A stretch of DNA of 39,561 bases from Magnetococcales bacterium. GTDB taxonomy: Bacteria; Pseudomonadota; Magnetococcia; Magnetococcales; JADFZT01. A program made the translations under genes and the position numbers. How positions within the stretch are numbered: the stretch's first letter is position 1; each line of letters begins with the position of its first letter. Location of the stretch: contig JADFZT010000044.1 of assembly GCA_015232395.1 (NCBI GenBank), positions 1 through 39,561 of the forward strand. The letters are read 5' to 3'. Below are positions 16,997 to 25,750 of the stretch, one piece after another. The notes beneath the pieces are model-generated. The model worked only from the letters and a program-made list of their open reading frames with translations, was not told the DNA's origin and searched no databases.

Positions 16997-18013
16997 TCAA
17001 TTCAACTGATCCGCTCCACACTGACCAGGGGAGGCGGCCACCTCCAGCTTCAGGGTTTTGGAGCGGGTATTGCCACTGGCGTCCGTCACATGAAAGGTGA
17101 TGGGATAGGGGGCATTTTGGCCACTGTTACAATCCATTCGACCCCTCACCAAAGCATAGGGAGCCAGGGTCTTGTCTGCATCGCTGCCACAGTTGGCTGA
17201 GACCGATAGATGGAGGTGATCGGGGAGGGAGCCCGTGTAACACCAGGCATATTTATCCGACTCAAAAGGCACCCCGCCTTCGGCATAAATATGGGCCACA
17301 GGATAGGCTTTCCCTTCCTCGCCAGCGGGAAGCCGGGTGTTTAAAATTTGCAGGGGGGCTGAGGCCTGGCTGTTGGCGCAATCGATGCGGGCCTGCAACT
17401 CCGGCAAGGTAACCCATTGAACGATATCGTCGTAAGGTTCCAACCGGACTGAAGCTCCCCCCGGGTCATCGTGGCCACGATAATGGTCTGCGAGTTCGCC
17501 TTTGGGGGAGAGGGTGACGGTGGTGGGGGTGGAGACCGCCCCTCCCCAGTGACTGTCAGCGCTGCTGTTGGCTGTTTGAATATTATAGTTGTTGCCACCG
17601 CTCAAAATAATGAAGGCGACATCACGGATGCTCCGGGTACCGGTGATAGCGAGAGAGGTGGAGGTTCGAGAACAGATGGAGATCTCATCCGAAGTGGCGG
17701 CTTGGCTATCGTAGAGATAAAGAAGCGCTTGATCCCAGCTATCCTTGTGGTTGGGAAGTGTGGCCAAAAACGCCTCTCCCGCTCCGGGCAAATGGCCGTT
17801 GGCTTCCCCATAACCCACCACCGCATCCACTGCAGCCTCGACCGCTTCTCTCCCCTGCTTGGCTTTGACTATCACCACCTGGCCTTTGCTCACCAGGGTA
17901 CCCAGACTCGCCAGGATGGAACCCACCACCACCAGGGCCACGATCACCCAGAGAAAGCCAAATCCGGAAGCGCGACTCGGTGGAAAATCTTTTCCTGGTT
18001 CGAAAGGATTCAT
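16997..18013 (-). CDS. Non-canonical prepilin-like protein with C-terminal He_PIG-like Ig domain
   Basis: This 338-residue protein has a class III-like signal: RASG then FGFLWVIVALVVVGSILAS. Cleavage after the Gly at 17 would leave Trp, not Glu, at position 5, as in GspK/PilX-type tip pseudopilins. The middle contains YDDIVQWVTLPELQARIDC, shared with the next upstream prepilin. From about 222 it resembles a putative-Ig (He_PIG) domain: LNTRLPAGEEGKAYPV at the start and PITFHVTDASGNTRSKTLKL near the end, with paired cysteines. GGAGGTG lies upstream of ATG 18013. It is the last gene of the pilus operon; a tip or adhesive minor pilin is likely by inference. Confidence 0.8.
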   Translation of the reverse strand: MNPFEPGKDFPPSRASGFGFLWVIVALVVVGSILASLGTLVSKGQVVIVKAKQGREAVEAAVDAVVGYGEANGHLPGAGEAFLATLPNHKDSWDQALLYLYDSQAATSDEISICSRTSTSLAITGTRSIRDVAFIILSGGNNYNIQTANSSADSHWGGAVSTPTTVTLSPKGELADHYRGHDDPGGASVRLEPYDDIVQWVTLPELQARIDCANSQASAPLQILNTRLPAGEEGKAYPVAHIYAEGGVPFESDKYAWCYTGSLPDHLHLSVSANCGSDADKTLAPYALVRGRMDCNSGQNAPYPITFHVTDASGNTRSKTLKLEVAASPGQCGADQLN

Positions 18014-18195
18014 CGTTCACCTCCACCCCTGCCAGTCGTGAGCCATTCGCCTTTGCGGTCTATACGATGATTGAATCATCCCTCCCACTTTGATTCTAAA
18101 CCATTTCAACGAAAGATGGGGGCCAGATATCATTTCCCCTCGAAAGATATGATCTTGACTTGGCACTCCATCTGGAAAAATAACCGGGAAAGGCG

Positions 18196-19329
18196 TTAAG
18201 GATCTACTGTAATTACGAAACTTTTGACCACAATACGGTCCCCGCCATTGACCCCAGTGGTGGTACCGGGATCCCCTTCGTCCCGCAAAAATATCCGGTA
18301 AAGATAGGTGCCGGATCGTGCCGTGATGGCGCTGCCGTTGTCATCCAGGTAGAGATGGCTGGGATTGCCAGCATCACTCCGGCCCCAATCTTCCTCAGCC
18401 ACCTCCCCACAATCCCCAGAGGGTGCCAATGGTTGAGTGAGGGCAGCATCCAGATAGAGATCAACCCCGCCCAGGATACCGGTCACCTCATAACACCAGC
18501 GATATTGACCGGTGGTGGCGACGATCCCCCCATCTCCCAGCAGCGTAGCGCGATAGGGGCTCGATACCTTTCCGGCGGGAAGCGAAGTATTGACGATCTT
18601 CAGAGGGGTGCCCATTCCCCCCGCGCCACAACCAATTTTTTGTTTCAACTCCCCCAGGGTCACCCAGCGCACGATATCATCAAAGGGCAATCCCCCCTCC
18701 ACCAACCGGGTATCACCCGGCCTGGGAACGGTGATTTGAGGGGGAGAAAAATCAGCGACATCACCACCATCGGCCCTGGTGATGAGATCGATGGTGGTGG
18801 TGACATCAGGGTCAGAGAGGCGGGTGCTGCCTACGGAACGCAGCTGCTGTGTGGCATCGGCTCCAACACTCCAGATCATAAAGGCGATCTCTGTGACCGT
18901 GGTGGTGGTGGAGCAGGCATCATCATCACACAAGGCCACCTCAAACCCGGTGCTGGTGCCATTTTCATCACACAGGGAGTGGGTCGATGTGAGAATGGAA
19001 TTGTCCACCACATAGAGAAGAGGGCGGTTGAAGGGATCATCGGCCCGGGGCACGATGGCATCAAACCCGGTGGTCCCAGTGCCGACGACATCAGGCAAGC
19101 GTTCATTCTCAGCGGCATACCCCACCACCCCCAGGAGAGCAGCCGCCACCACCTGCTCCGCCTCAGCGGTTTTGGCTTTGATCACAGCCGGGCCGATCCT
19201 GCTCAACCCCAGAGAGACCAGGATACCAATCACCAGCATCACCACAGAAAGCTCAATCAGGGAAAACCCCCTGTGCGGGTTCTCTCTGTGGCTCCTTTTG
19301 TACGGTGTGTCACGCTGCCGACGGTTCAT
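18196..19329 (-). CDS. Prepilin with C-terminal He_PIG-like Ig domain
   Basis: A type IV prepilin-like protein of about 377 residues. The leader ends PHRG and is followed by FSLIELSVVMLVIGILVSLG (Glu5 present), so PilD-type cleavage and N-methylation are expected. FDDIVRWVTLGELKQKIGC is shared with the following gene. The C-terminal third begins IVNTSLPAGKVSSPYRATL and ends with VKSFVITVDP, resembling a He_PIG Ig-like module. I chose ATG 19329 (GGAG 9 bases upstream) over a TTG at 19362 with no clear site. It is much larger than a major pilin, so probably a minor or adhesive subunit. The 182-bp gap to the next gene holds no clear regulatory signal. Confidence 0.85.
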   Translation of the reverse strand: MNRRQRDTPYKRSHRENPHRGFSLIELSVVMLVIGILVSLGLSRIGPAVIKAKTAEAEQVVAAALLGVVGYAAENERLPDVVGTGTTGFDAIVPRADDPFNRPLLYVVDNSILTSTHSLCDENGTSTGFEVALCDDDACSTTTTVTEIAFMIWSVGADATQQLRSVGSTRLSDPDVTTTIDLITRADGGDVADFSPPQITVPRPGDTRLVEGGLPFDDIVRWVTLGELKQKIGCGAGGMGTPLKIVNTSLPAGKVSSPYRATLLGDGGIVATTGQYRWCYEVTGILGGVDLYLDAALTQPLAPSGDCGEVAEEDWGRSDAGNPSHLYLDDNGSAITARSGTYLYRIFLRDEGDPGTTTGVNGGDRIVVKSFVITVDP

Positions 19330-19391
19330 GATCCCAAGCTCCAGCCACCCCATTGTTTTCAACCTGGAAAGAGATAAAAAAGCGTCCCACC

Positions 19392-20624
19392 CTAAAACAG
19401 ATCACCGATCATGTTGTAGATGGGCAAAAACATGGAGGCAGCCAGAAGCGCAAAAAAACCGCCCCCCAAAAGAATCGATACCGGTTCGATCAATTTTCCC
19501 AAGGAATCGACAGCATTGTTCAGACGACGCTTGTATTCGTCGGCAATATATTTCAGCTGATTTTCAAGGTGACCGCTCTGCTCACCCACCCCGATCATAT
19601 GGACCACAAAAGAAGGAAATACCCCCGTCTGACCAAAGCTTTCCTTCAAGGTCAATCCCCGGGTGATGCTGTTGCGGATTTCACCGATCTTTTCCCGATA
19701 GAGTTCATTGGGCACGATGTCGAACATGATCTCCAGCGCCCGCATCATGTCGAGACCGGCCCGGCTCATCAGGCTGATATATTCCGAGATGAAAGCCAAA
19801 GAGGAGAGCTGCACCAGGGGGCCGACAATGGGCAGATGATAGATCAGTTTATGAAACTGATAGCGCACCCGCCGATTGGCCTTGATCAACATGGAAAGCC
19901 CCAGAGGGATCACAAAGAGCGCCACCAGGATGGGGATGAGATTGTGCTCCAGAAAAGTAGCCGCCGCAATCACCCCCTGGGTCAGTGGAGGCAGCGCCAC
20001 ATTAAAGCTTTTAAATAGCGCCCGCATTTGGGGCACCACCATATAGAGCCAAAAAATCATCGCCCCCAGAATCGCCGCCAGGGTGAAAGCGGGCATCACC
20101 AAAGCCCGTTTGGTCTCCCCGATGATGGCGTCCATCCGCTTGAGATGTTCGGCGGCATCCCCCACGGTCTTCTCCAGACGCCCGGTCTCCTCACCAATGC
20201 GCATCAGGTGGGTGACCAGCTCCGGAAAAGCATCCCGATTCAATGCGGCGGACTCTGCCAGGGTCAGGCCATTTTCCACATCTCCCAAAACCGCCTGCCC
20301 TGCATGGGAGAGCGCCTTGTTTTCGCTCACCACCATGGATTCATGCACCACCGCTCGCAGAGACATTCCCGCCTCAAGCATCACCGACATGTTGCCCAAC
20401 CCTTCGGCCAGCTCCAGACGCCCCACCGACCCCCGAATCAGCCGCTGCCCAAAGCTGAACAGCCCCCCGAGCAGGGCTGGAACCGGTTCCGAGTAGATCA
20501 CCGTGGCTCCAGAGCGCTCCAGGGTATCCATGGTGGCCAGTTGGTCATCATGGGAAAATTTTTTGATGCCGCCGACAATACGCCCTTGGGCAGTCAGCAC
20601 CTTGTATCGAAAATAGGTCGCCAC
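19392..20624 (-). CDS. GspF/PilC-family inner-membrane platform protein
   Basis: This 410-residue protein anchors the pilus machine in the inner membrane and contacts the assembly ATPase. Two GspF domains are visible: about 70-190 (GNMSVMLEAGMSLRAVV, LMRIGEETGRLEKTV) and 275-400 (YISLMSRAGLDMMRALEIM, MIGVGEQSGHLENQL). Membrane helices are near 178-200, 220-245 and 375-400. The start is GTG at 20624, only 2 bp after the ATPase stop, with a weak ribosome-binding site, suggesting translational coupling. Closest in size and order to MshG of MSHA-type pili, but the subtype is inference. Confidence 0.92.
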   Translation of the reverse strand: MATYFRYKVLTAQGRIVGGIKKFSHDDQLATMDTLERSGATVIYSEPVPALLGGLFSFGQRLIRGSVGRLELAEGLGNMSVMLEAGMSLRAVVHESMVVSENKALSHAGQAVLGDVENGLTLAESAALNRDAFPELVTHLMRIGEETGRLEKTVGDAAEHLKRMDAIIGETKRALVMPAFTLAAILGAMIFWLYMVVPQMRALFKSFNVALPPLTQGVIAAATFLEHNLIPILVALFVIPLGLSMLIKANRRVRYQFHKLIYHLPIVGPLVQLSSLAFISEYISLMSRAGLDMMRALEIMFDIVPNELYREKIGEIRNSITRGLTLKESFGQTGVFPSFVVHMIGVGEQSGHLENQLKYIADEYKRRLNNAVDSLGKLIEPVSILLGGGFFALLAASMFLPIYNMIGDLF

Positions 20625-20626
20625 GA

Positions 20627-22378
20627 TCAGGAACGCTCTTGAGTCGTGGGGGAGTGACTGCTGGCCTGTAAGGAAGTGCTTTGACTCTCCCTGGCAGCGC
20701 TCTGGCCGGAGACGCTGGTACCCGCATAGGAGGCCCCCAACACCCGCCGCACTTCGCTCAAGGTGGTTTCACCGCATTTGACCTTTTTGACGGCGCACTC
20801 GAAAAGATTGAAAAATCCCTTTTTGCGCGCCATGGATTCAATCACATCCAGAGGTTCATCCCGATAGATACAGTTGGTCAACGCCTGATCCGGGATAAAC
20901 AGCTCATAGATCACCGTCCGCCCAAAAAAGCCGCTCTGGCCGCAAACCTTGCAGCCTTTTCCCCGATAGAGCTTGTCGATGGTGTGATCCTTCAGATAGG
21001 CCAGATCCTCCGGTGTGGGGGGATAGCTTTCCCGGCAGACGCTACAGTTGCGCCGCACCAGACGCTGGCAAAGAATGGCCACCAGGGAGTCGGCCAGCAT
21101 GAAGGGAGGAACATCCAGGGAACGCAGGCGGGGCAGGGCACCCAGAGCGGTGTTGGTGTGCAGGGTGGAGAGCACCAGATGGCCTGTTTCCGAGGCGGAC
21201 ATGGCCACCTCCGCCGTCAGTTTGTCCCGCACCTCACCCACCATGATGATATCGGGATCGTGGCGCAAAAAATAACGGACGGCATTGGCAAAGTCGTAGC
21301 CCGCCTTGGCATTGACCTGGGTTTGGCGCACCAGGGGCAGGCGAAATTCAATGGGATCTTCCACGGTGATGACGTTGCTGTCGGTCAGATCCAGGGAGCG
21401 CAGTACCGAAAAAAGGGTGGTGGTCTTGCCGGAACCGGTGGGACCGGTCACCAATACCAATCCAAAGGGTTCCTGAAAGATGGAACGGACAGCTTGGAGA
21501 TCTTCCTCAAACAGCCCCAACTGGCTGATCCCCAGCACGCTGGTCTGGTTGGGCAGCACCCGCAGCACCATGTTTTCCCCATGAATGCAAACCGTGGTCG
21601 ATACCCGAAAATCGACCCGGTTGTTCATGATCATTTCGGTAAAGCTGCCATCCTGGGGAAGCCTTTTTTCGGCAATGTTCATTTCGGCCTTCATCTTCAA
21701 GGTCGAAATGATCCGACGAAAGCTGGGATGGACCGAAAACATCGACCGCACCACCCCATCCACCCGAAAGGCGATGTTGATGGAACGCTCCAGAGGCCGA
21801 ACATGAATGTCCGAAGCCCGCTCCTTGATGGCCAGCTGAAAGAGATATTCGATAAATTTATCCACCGACCGGGTGCCTGCTACATCGGTGGAGAGAATCC
21901 GGATCTCCTGTTGCAGGAGTTGATCAACCGGATTTTCCAGAAAAAAATAGTAGTGACGCACCATGTTATGGATTTTGTCACTCTCCCCCTGGTTAAAAAT
22001 GGGCCTGAGCCCGGTATTGCGGGTGATGAGGGTTTCCAGTTGATCCACTTCGTCGCTGGAAGTGACTATTTCCACTTCCTTCGAGGTGTGGTTCATGGGC
22101 AAAAAATGGTTGGACAGGCAGAGGTTTTCGTTAAAAAGCCGCAGTGTGGCCTCTTCGGGCACCACCTGATCGACATCGATGAAGGTGCGCCCCTCCTGCT
22201 GGGCGATGGTGGTGCCCACATCAAATTCGCTGACAAACCCCAAACGTTGCAGCGCTTCACCCAGTCGTTCGGAGGTGACCTGCTGCTCCTGGAGGCTGAT
22301 CTGGATGTGCCCCTCGTTGATAAGATTTTTTTCTCGCAGCAACTCCCCGATGGGTTTGCGCTTTTTTTCCTGGGACAT
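20627..22378 (-). CDS. GspE/PilB/MshE-type pilus assembly ATPase
   Basis: A cytosolic hexameric ATPase driving pilin polymerisation, 583 residues. Residues 8-63 carry an MshEN-like motif: KPIGELLREKNLI... then RLGEALQRLGFVSEFDV...QQEG, the fold that binds c-di-GMP in MshE. The catalytic part shows Walker A TGPTGSGKTT (321-330), Asp box, Walker B DPDIIMVGEVRD (374-385) and His box TGHLVLSTLHTN (398-409). A zinc site (CSVC and CKVC, about 430-475) follows. GGAGG lies 6 bases before ATG 22378; an upstream ATG at 22399 is less likely. The C-terminal 30 residues are Ser/Thr/Gln-rich and probably disordered. The gene is 2 bp from gspF. Confidence 0.94.
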   Translation of the reverse strand: MSQEKKRKPIGELLREKNLINEGHIQISLQEQQVTSERLGEALQRLGFVSEFDVGTTIAQQEGRTFIDVDQVVPEEATLRLFNENLCLSNHFLPMNHTSKEVEIVTSSDEVDQLETLITRNTGLRPIFNQGESDKIHNMVRHYYFFLENPVDQLLQQEIRILSTDVAGTRSVDKFIEYLFQLAIKERASDIHVRPLERSINIAFRVDGVVRSMFSVHPSFRRIISTLKMKAEMNIAEKRLPQDGSFTEMIMNNRVDFRVSTTVCIHGENMVLRVLPNQTSVLGISQLGLFEEDLQAVRSIFQEPFGLVLVTGPTGSGKTTTLFSVLRSLDLTDSNVITVEDPIEFRLPLVRQTQVNAKAGYDFANAVRYFLRHDPDIIMVGEVRDKLTAEVAMSASETGHLVLSTLHTNTALGALPRLRSLDVPPFMLADSLVAILCQRLVRRNCSVCRESYPPTPEDLAYLKDHTIDKLYRGKGCKVCGQSGFFGRTVIYELFIPDQALTNCIYRDEPLDVIESMARKKGFFNLFECAVKKVKCGETTLSEVRRVLGASYAGTSVSGQSAARESQSTSLQASSHSPTTQERS

Positions 22379-22498
22379 CTGCTGCCTCCAAATGACCAAT
22401 CATCCCCCAAAGGTCGGTGGGGTACCTGGTGATAGCGCTTTTCCCTTTGCAGCGATCAGAAAGCACTTTCCTGAAACGGACAGGGTGTGGCCAATTTT

Positions 22499-22867
22499 TT
22501 AATGTTCCATCCCGGATGATGGTTGGAAGGCTTTTGAATCCGGTGAGGGGATCTCTGGCATTTCACCTGAGTCAGCCTCTAATCCTTGATCTGGAAAAAG
22601 AGCCAGCGCCTGCCAGCCAATCTGATCTCCAGCCCAACCATTGAGCCCGCTTTCCGGACTCCCAAACGCCGCCAACTGAGGTTGCAAGCGGGCGATATCA
22701 GAAAGATGGCGTGGGAAAATTTTAGGAATTCGCGGCACCTCCAACCCTTCCAGGGGAGGAGGATAAACCACCCCCGGGCCGGTGAGATGGGGGGTGGCCA
22801 GATAGAGTGACCCCAGCAAGCCCACCGCCACCACCAGCAAGCCGATACCGCTTACATATCGGATCAT
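22499..22867 (-). CDS. Small membrane-anchored periplasmic protein of the pilus operon
   Basis: I do not recognise the family. The 122-residue protein has one N-terminal helix (about 5-24) and a proline-rich periplasmic tail with no cysteine. Its start overlaps the PilM/N-like gene by 4 bp and it lies directly upstream of the ATPase. This matches the position and size of PilP/MshK-like accessory proteins that connect the alignment complex to the secretin, but the sequence alone does not prove this. Confidence 0.75.
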   Translation of the reverse strand: MIRYVSGIGLLVVAVGLLGSLYLATPHLTGPGVVYPPPLEGLEVPRIPKIFPRHLSDIARLQPQLAAFGSPESGLNGWAGDQIGWQALALFPDQGLEADSGEMPEIPSPDSKAFQPSSGMEH

Positions 22868-24300
22868 TTGTTATCCCCAGCCCTCAGTTTCATCGAAAAC
22901 ACCACCTGCTCCAGAGATCCCTCAAAATGGCCATCCAGCAACTGATAACCCCGCTTTTCCAACTCGGCCATATACGCCTGATGAGCCGCCGTAGCCGCTT
23001 CGAAAGGAGCCTCGAAGCGACCATTCAGAGTCACGGTGAGCCCGCCTTTGGTGCCATATTCATATTGTAGATTGACCCGATCAAGGTGCAACGGAGCACT
23101 CTGGATGTTGGTCAGATCAGCCAGCACCTGGGCAAATTGTCTTTTTTGTTGCAGATCAAGCAGCGTTTTGCCAAAGCGGATCTGATCCCCCAGCCCGGTG
23201 GCGGAAAATCCCTTTGGTGCGGTGGGCATCTCCTGACGGATTTGCTGGATGAGATCTTCGGCGATCTGTTCCTGACGGTCTGTTTCATGTTGGCTTGAAA
23301 TAGTCAGCATGAACACCATTCCCGCAGCAACGGCTGTAATAATAGTGGCCAGGGGCAGCAGGCGATGGGCCCGATAGAGGAGTTTATCCAGCAAGGGGTT
23401 GAGGGCGTCGGCCACTTTCAGGGAGCGGAGCTGATCCGGAAGGGAGGTGACGAGACGCCCACCATCAGCCAACCCATAGATGCTCACCGGTGGCAGGGTG
23501 ACGGGCCGTTGCAGGCGTTGCTCCAGATCATCCAACCAAGCGGGAAAAAGCGGCCACTGACGGGAGGAGAGATTCTTCCCACCAACCAGGGCAGGGGGTT
23601 CGGTGCTGGCGGGGGATGTGGCTTGATTGGCGGCCTCTGATTGTGGCAACCCGGGATCCTTTTTCTCCCCTGCCTCCACTCCCCAAAGCAGACCTACGAC
23701 CTGGCTTATTTTGAGATTGTGCTCCCCCTCAATGGAACGCAACTCATTGGCCAGGGAGTCGGCCAGCCCGGCCATGGCGGATCGATCCTGGGAATAGACC
23801 GTCAGCCGTCGGGCCGTCCACAGCCGATGGCCCTCGCCAACCAGCAGCTCCAAAAATCGACCATGGAGGAGAAATACAGCGACACAGCCCTGGCCATAAC
23901 CACGCTGGGTAGCCAGCAGCAAGCCATTCATGGGGAATAGCAACGGCTGATCCGCCTGATCGGCCAGGCGGGTGAAATAGCCCTGAAAGGTTTTGGAATC
24001 AACAGCGGAAAAATAGAGGCGGGAGGAGTCAGCCCCGGTATTTTGGCACCAGTGGGGCAAGACCTTTGGCGGGGCTGTAAAGTGACCGTTTTCCCGCAAC
24101 TGGCGCTGGACGATGGCTACAGCATATTTGGCGGGGGTGGCGACATCCTGCACCCGGGGTTCCGCCCCTCCCAGGTCGCTGACGATCCAGTGATCCCCCT
24201 TGGGCCAGTTTACCGGATCAACAACCGTCGCCTGATCTCCCTCGATGAGGTAGGCCTTGCCATCCAGCTCGATAACCTGTTTTTTGGCAGGCTTCTTCAT
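22864..24300 (-). CDS. PilM-PilN-like fusion (GspL-like alignment-complex protein)
   Basis: A 478-residue inner-membrane protein. The N-terminal 200 residues are cytoplasmic and contain a degenerate actin-like arrangement (ISQVVGLLWG, VSIYGLADGGR), as in GspL/MshI. One transmembrane helix lies near 315-340 (LLPLATIITAVAAGMVFMLT). It is followed by a periplasmic coiled coil and a ferredoxin-like PilN/GspL-type domain ending with a beta strand-rich part (LTVTLNGRFEAPFEAA). Both flanking genes overlap by 4 bp. In separate-gene systems PilM and PilN perform these roles; here they appear as one chain. The assignment rests on architecture and operon position. Confidence 0.75.
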   Translation of the reverse strand: MKKPAKKQVIELDGKAYLIEGDQATVVDPVNWPKGDHWIVSDLGGAEPRVQDVATPAKYAVAIVQRQLRENGHFTAPPKVLPHWCQNTGADSSRLYFSAVDSKTFQGYFTRLADQADQPLLFPMNGLLLATQRGYGQGCVAVFLLHGRFLELLVGEGHRLWTARRLTVYSQDRSAMAGLADSLANELRSIEGEHNLKISQVVGLLWGVEAGEKKDPGLPQSEAANQATSPASTEPPALVGGKNLSSRQWPLFPAWLDDLEQRLQRPVTLPPVSIYGLADGGRLVTSLPDQLRSLKVADALNPLLDKLLYRAHRLLPLATIITAVAAGMVFMLTISSQHETDRQEQIAEDLIQQIRQEMPTAPKGFSATGLGDQIRFGKTLLDLQQKRQFAQVLADLTNIQSAPLHLDRVNLQYEYGTKGGLTVTLNGRFEAPFEAATAAHQAYMAELEKRGYQLLDGHFEGSLEQVVFSMKLRAGDNK

Positions 24301-24782
24301 GGCTGTTTCCGAACGAAAAAGGCACCCTTGAAAGAGAGTGTCACCTCTGCCGACGGTGTGTTGGCCGGGGTGCTTTTGGGATTGGCCGGGCTTTGAAAAT
24401 CTCCACCTGTCAGGGTGAGGGATTGGGGTTGGAAATAATAATTTTCGTGGTTGTCGAAGGCTTTCAGGTAAGCCATCAGTTGAGGGCCATCCACAGAGCC
24501 TTCAACCAGGCTGGTTTCATAGCGGATCCATTGGTCTTCCTTCAGATGCTGTTTTTCCGCCTCTGTCTGGAACGCCTCGACCTGCTTGAGCTGTTTCTGA
24601 AAGGCCGCACCCTCCCGAGCTGCCATTTGCACCTCCATCAGGCGTCGATTCAGCTGAGAAATTCTCTCCGTCGCCTCCAAACCCTGCTCTCGTGCTTCCA
24701 GATAGCGCTGGGTGGACCACACAAGCAGTCCCGAGACCGTCAAGGCTGCCAACAACCAGAAAAGACGGGCAATATGGGTCAT
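24297..24782 (-). CDS. PilO/MshJ-like inner-membrane protein
   Basis: A 161-residue bitopic protein with TM helix at 6-26, coiled coil (30-85), and a C-terminal alpha/beta domain (90-160; VDGPQLMAYLKAFDNHE), the architecture of PilO, GspM and MshJ. I chose ATG 24782 (GGGAG about 10 bases upstream). A TTG start at 24869 would overlap the preceding prepilin and add 29 residues unlike a leader. It overlaps the next gene by 4 bp. It likely pairs with the periplasmic domain of the PilM/N fusion. Confidence 0.75.
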   Translation of the reverse strand: MTHIARLFWLLAALTVSGLLVWSTQRYLEAREQGLEATERISQLNRRLMEVQMAAREGAAFQKQLKQVEAFQTEAEKQHLKEDQWIRYETSLVEGSVDGPQLMAYLKAFDNHENYYFQPQSLTLTGGDFQSPANPKSTPANTPSAEVTLSFKGAFFVRKQP

Positions 24783-24849
24783 CGTTAAACTACTCCCGAA
24801 AAATGGCTCCTCCACAAGGGCAGGGGCCACCAAAAAAACTGGTAATGAT

Positions 24850-25725
24850 TCAGGGCAAAGGCCGGTCAAAGTAGTAAACCAAGCCGTGGATCGTCGGGTT
24901 GTTGGTCCAGCTGGCCGCCCCGCTAGCCTGTAAAATTTCCCCTACATAGGTGCGATGGGTAAGGGTCAAGGAGGCCGCCTGGGGGGTTGGGCCGGAGATG
25001 GCCCGTACCCGCCCCACGCCCGCCCCGTCCGCCCCATCCAAAGCGGTATCGATCTGGGCAAGGTAACTCAGATAGGTATCATCGGAAATGGCTGAAGTGG
25101 CCCGGCCTGAGGTGTGTCTTTGGTTGGTGACGATGATCACGTTATAGCTGTTGCCCCAAGTGCCATCCACATCCACCCCCATGGAGAGAAACAGCGGATT
25201 GGAGCCCACCACCAGATGGGTCGCGTCGGTTCTGTCCCCTGGCAGGGTGGTAAAGCCACGGGCAACACGGATATCACTTTTTTTACTGGGATCCACATCA
25301 CAATCAAAAACGGCTGTTGTGGGACGATCCACACAGTAAAACAGCCCCGGAGTGCCTGCCAGAGATGGGTCGTCGATGAGACGATCGGGTGGGGGGGCGG
25401 CTGGGGGGTTGGGTGAGGAGGCAGATGGTATGCCCGGGGAGGTGGAATCCCCGGCGAAACGACCGTAGCGCCTGAAGTGCTCCCACTGAATTTCAGCCCA
25501 GGTGTTGATAAAATCAGCCCCCTTCCTACCCTCGGCGGAAGAGAGAACATCCCGGCCACTCATCACCGCAGAGAGGATCAAGCCGATGATCACCATCACC
25601 ACGGAGAGTTCGAGGATGGAAAAGCCCGCCTGGAGAGAGGGCACCCTGGAATCGTCAACGCAAGAGGGCTCTCCGGCGTTGTCCACAGCAGCAAATTCCC
25701 TCACCTCATCCACATCGAGCCACAT
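24850..25725 (-). CDS. Type IV prepilin-like protein
   Basis: A 291-residue prepilin with an unusually long acidic leader (34 residues) ending SLQAG, then FSILELSVVMVIIGLILSAV with Glu5. The globular part is homologous to the upstream prepilin: both continue with MxGxDVL after the helix, share GRVRAI(S/T)G and end near VYYFD. A Pro/Ser/Ala-rich insert (about 103-115) is present here only. The start ATG 25725 has only a G-rich stretch in front. Second gene of the operon, 25 bp after the first. Could be a major or minor subunit. Confidence 0.87.
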   Translation of the reverse strand: MWLDVDEVREFAAVDNAGEPSCVDDSRVPSLQAGFSILELSVVMVIIGLILSAVMSGRDVLSSAEGRKGADFINTWAEIQWEHFRRYGRFAGDSTSPGIPSASSPNPPAAPPPDRLIDDPSLAGTPGLFYCVDRPTTAVFDCDVDPSKKSDIRVARGFTTLPGDRTDATHLVVGSNPLFLSMGVDVDGTWGNSYNVIIVTNQRHTSGRATSAISDDTYLSYLAQIDTALDGADGAGVGRVRAISGPTPQAASLTLTHRTYVGEILQASGAASWTNNPTIHGLVYYFDRPLP

Positions 25726-25750
25726 CAGGCACCCCCCTTTTCGGGGCAGA

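Noticed and set aside
18355-19377. 340-codon plus-strand frame opposite a prepilin gene
   Set aside because: Same reason: the opposite strand has a clear prepilin signal and shared domains; this frame has no recognisable features.
20681-22432. 583-codon open frame on the plus strand opposite the pilus ATPase gene
   Set aside because: It is an antisense shadow of a well-conserved ATPase gene, has no ribosome-binding site, and its composition (His, Gln, Gly-rich) is typical of the complement of GC-biased coding DNA.
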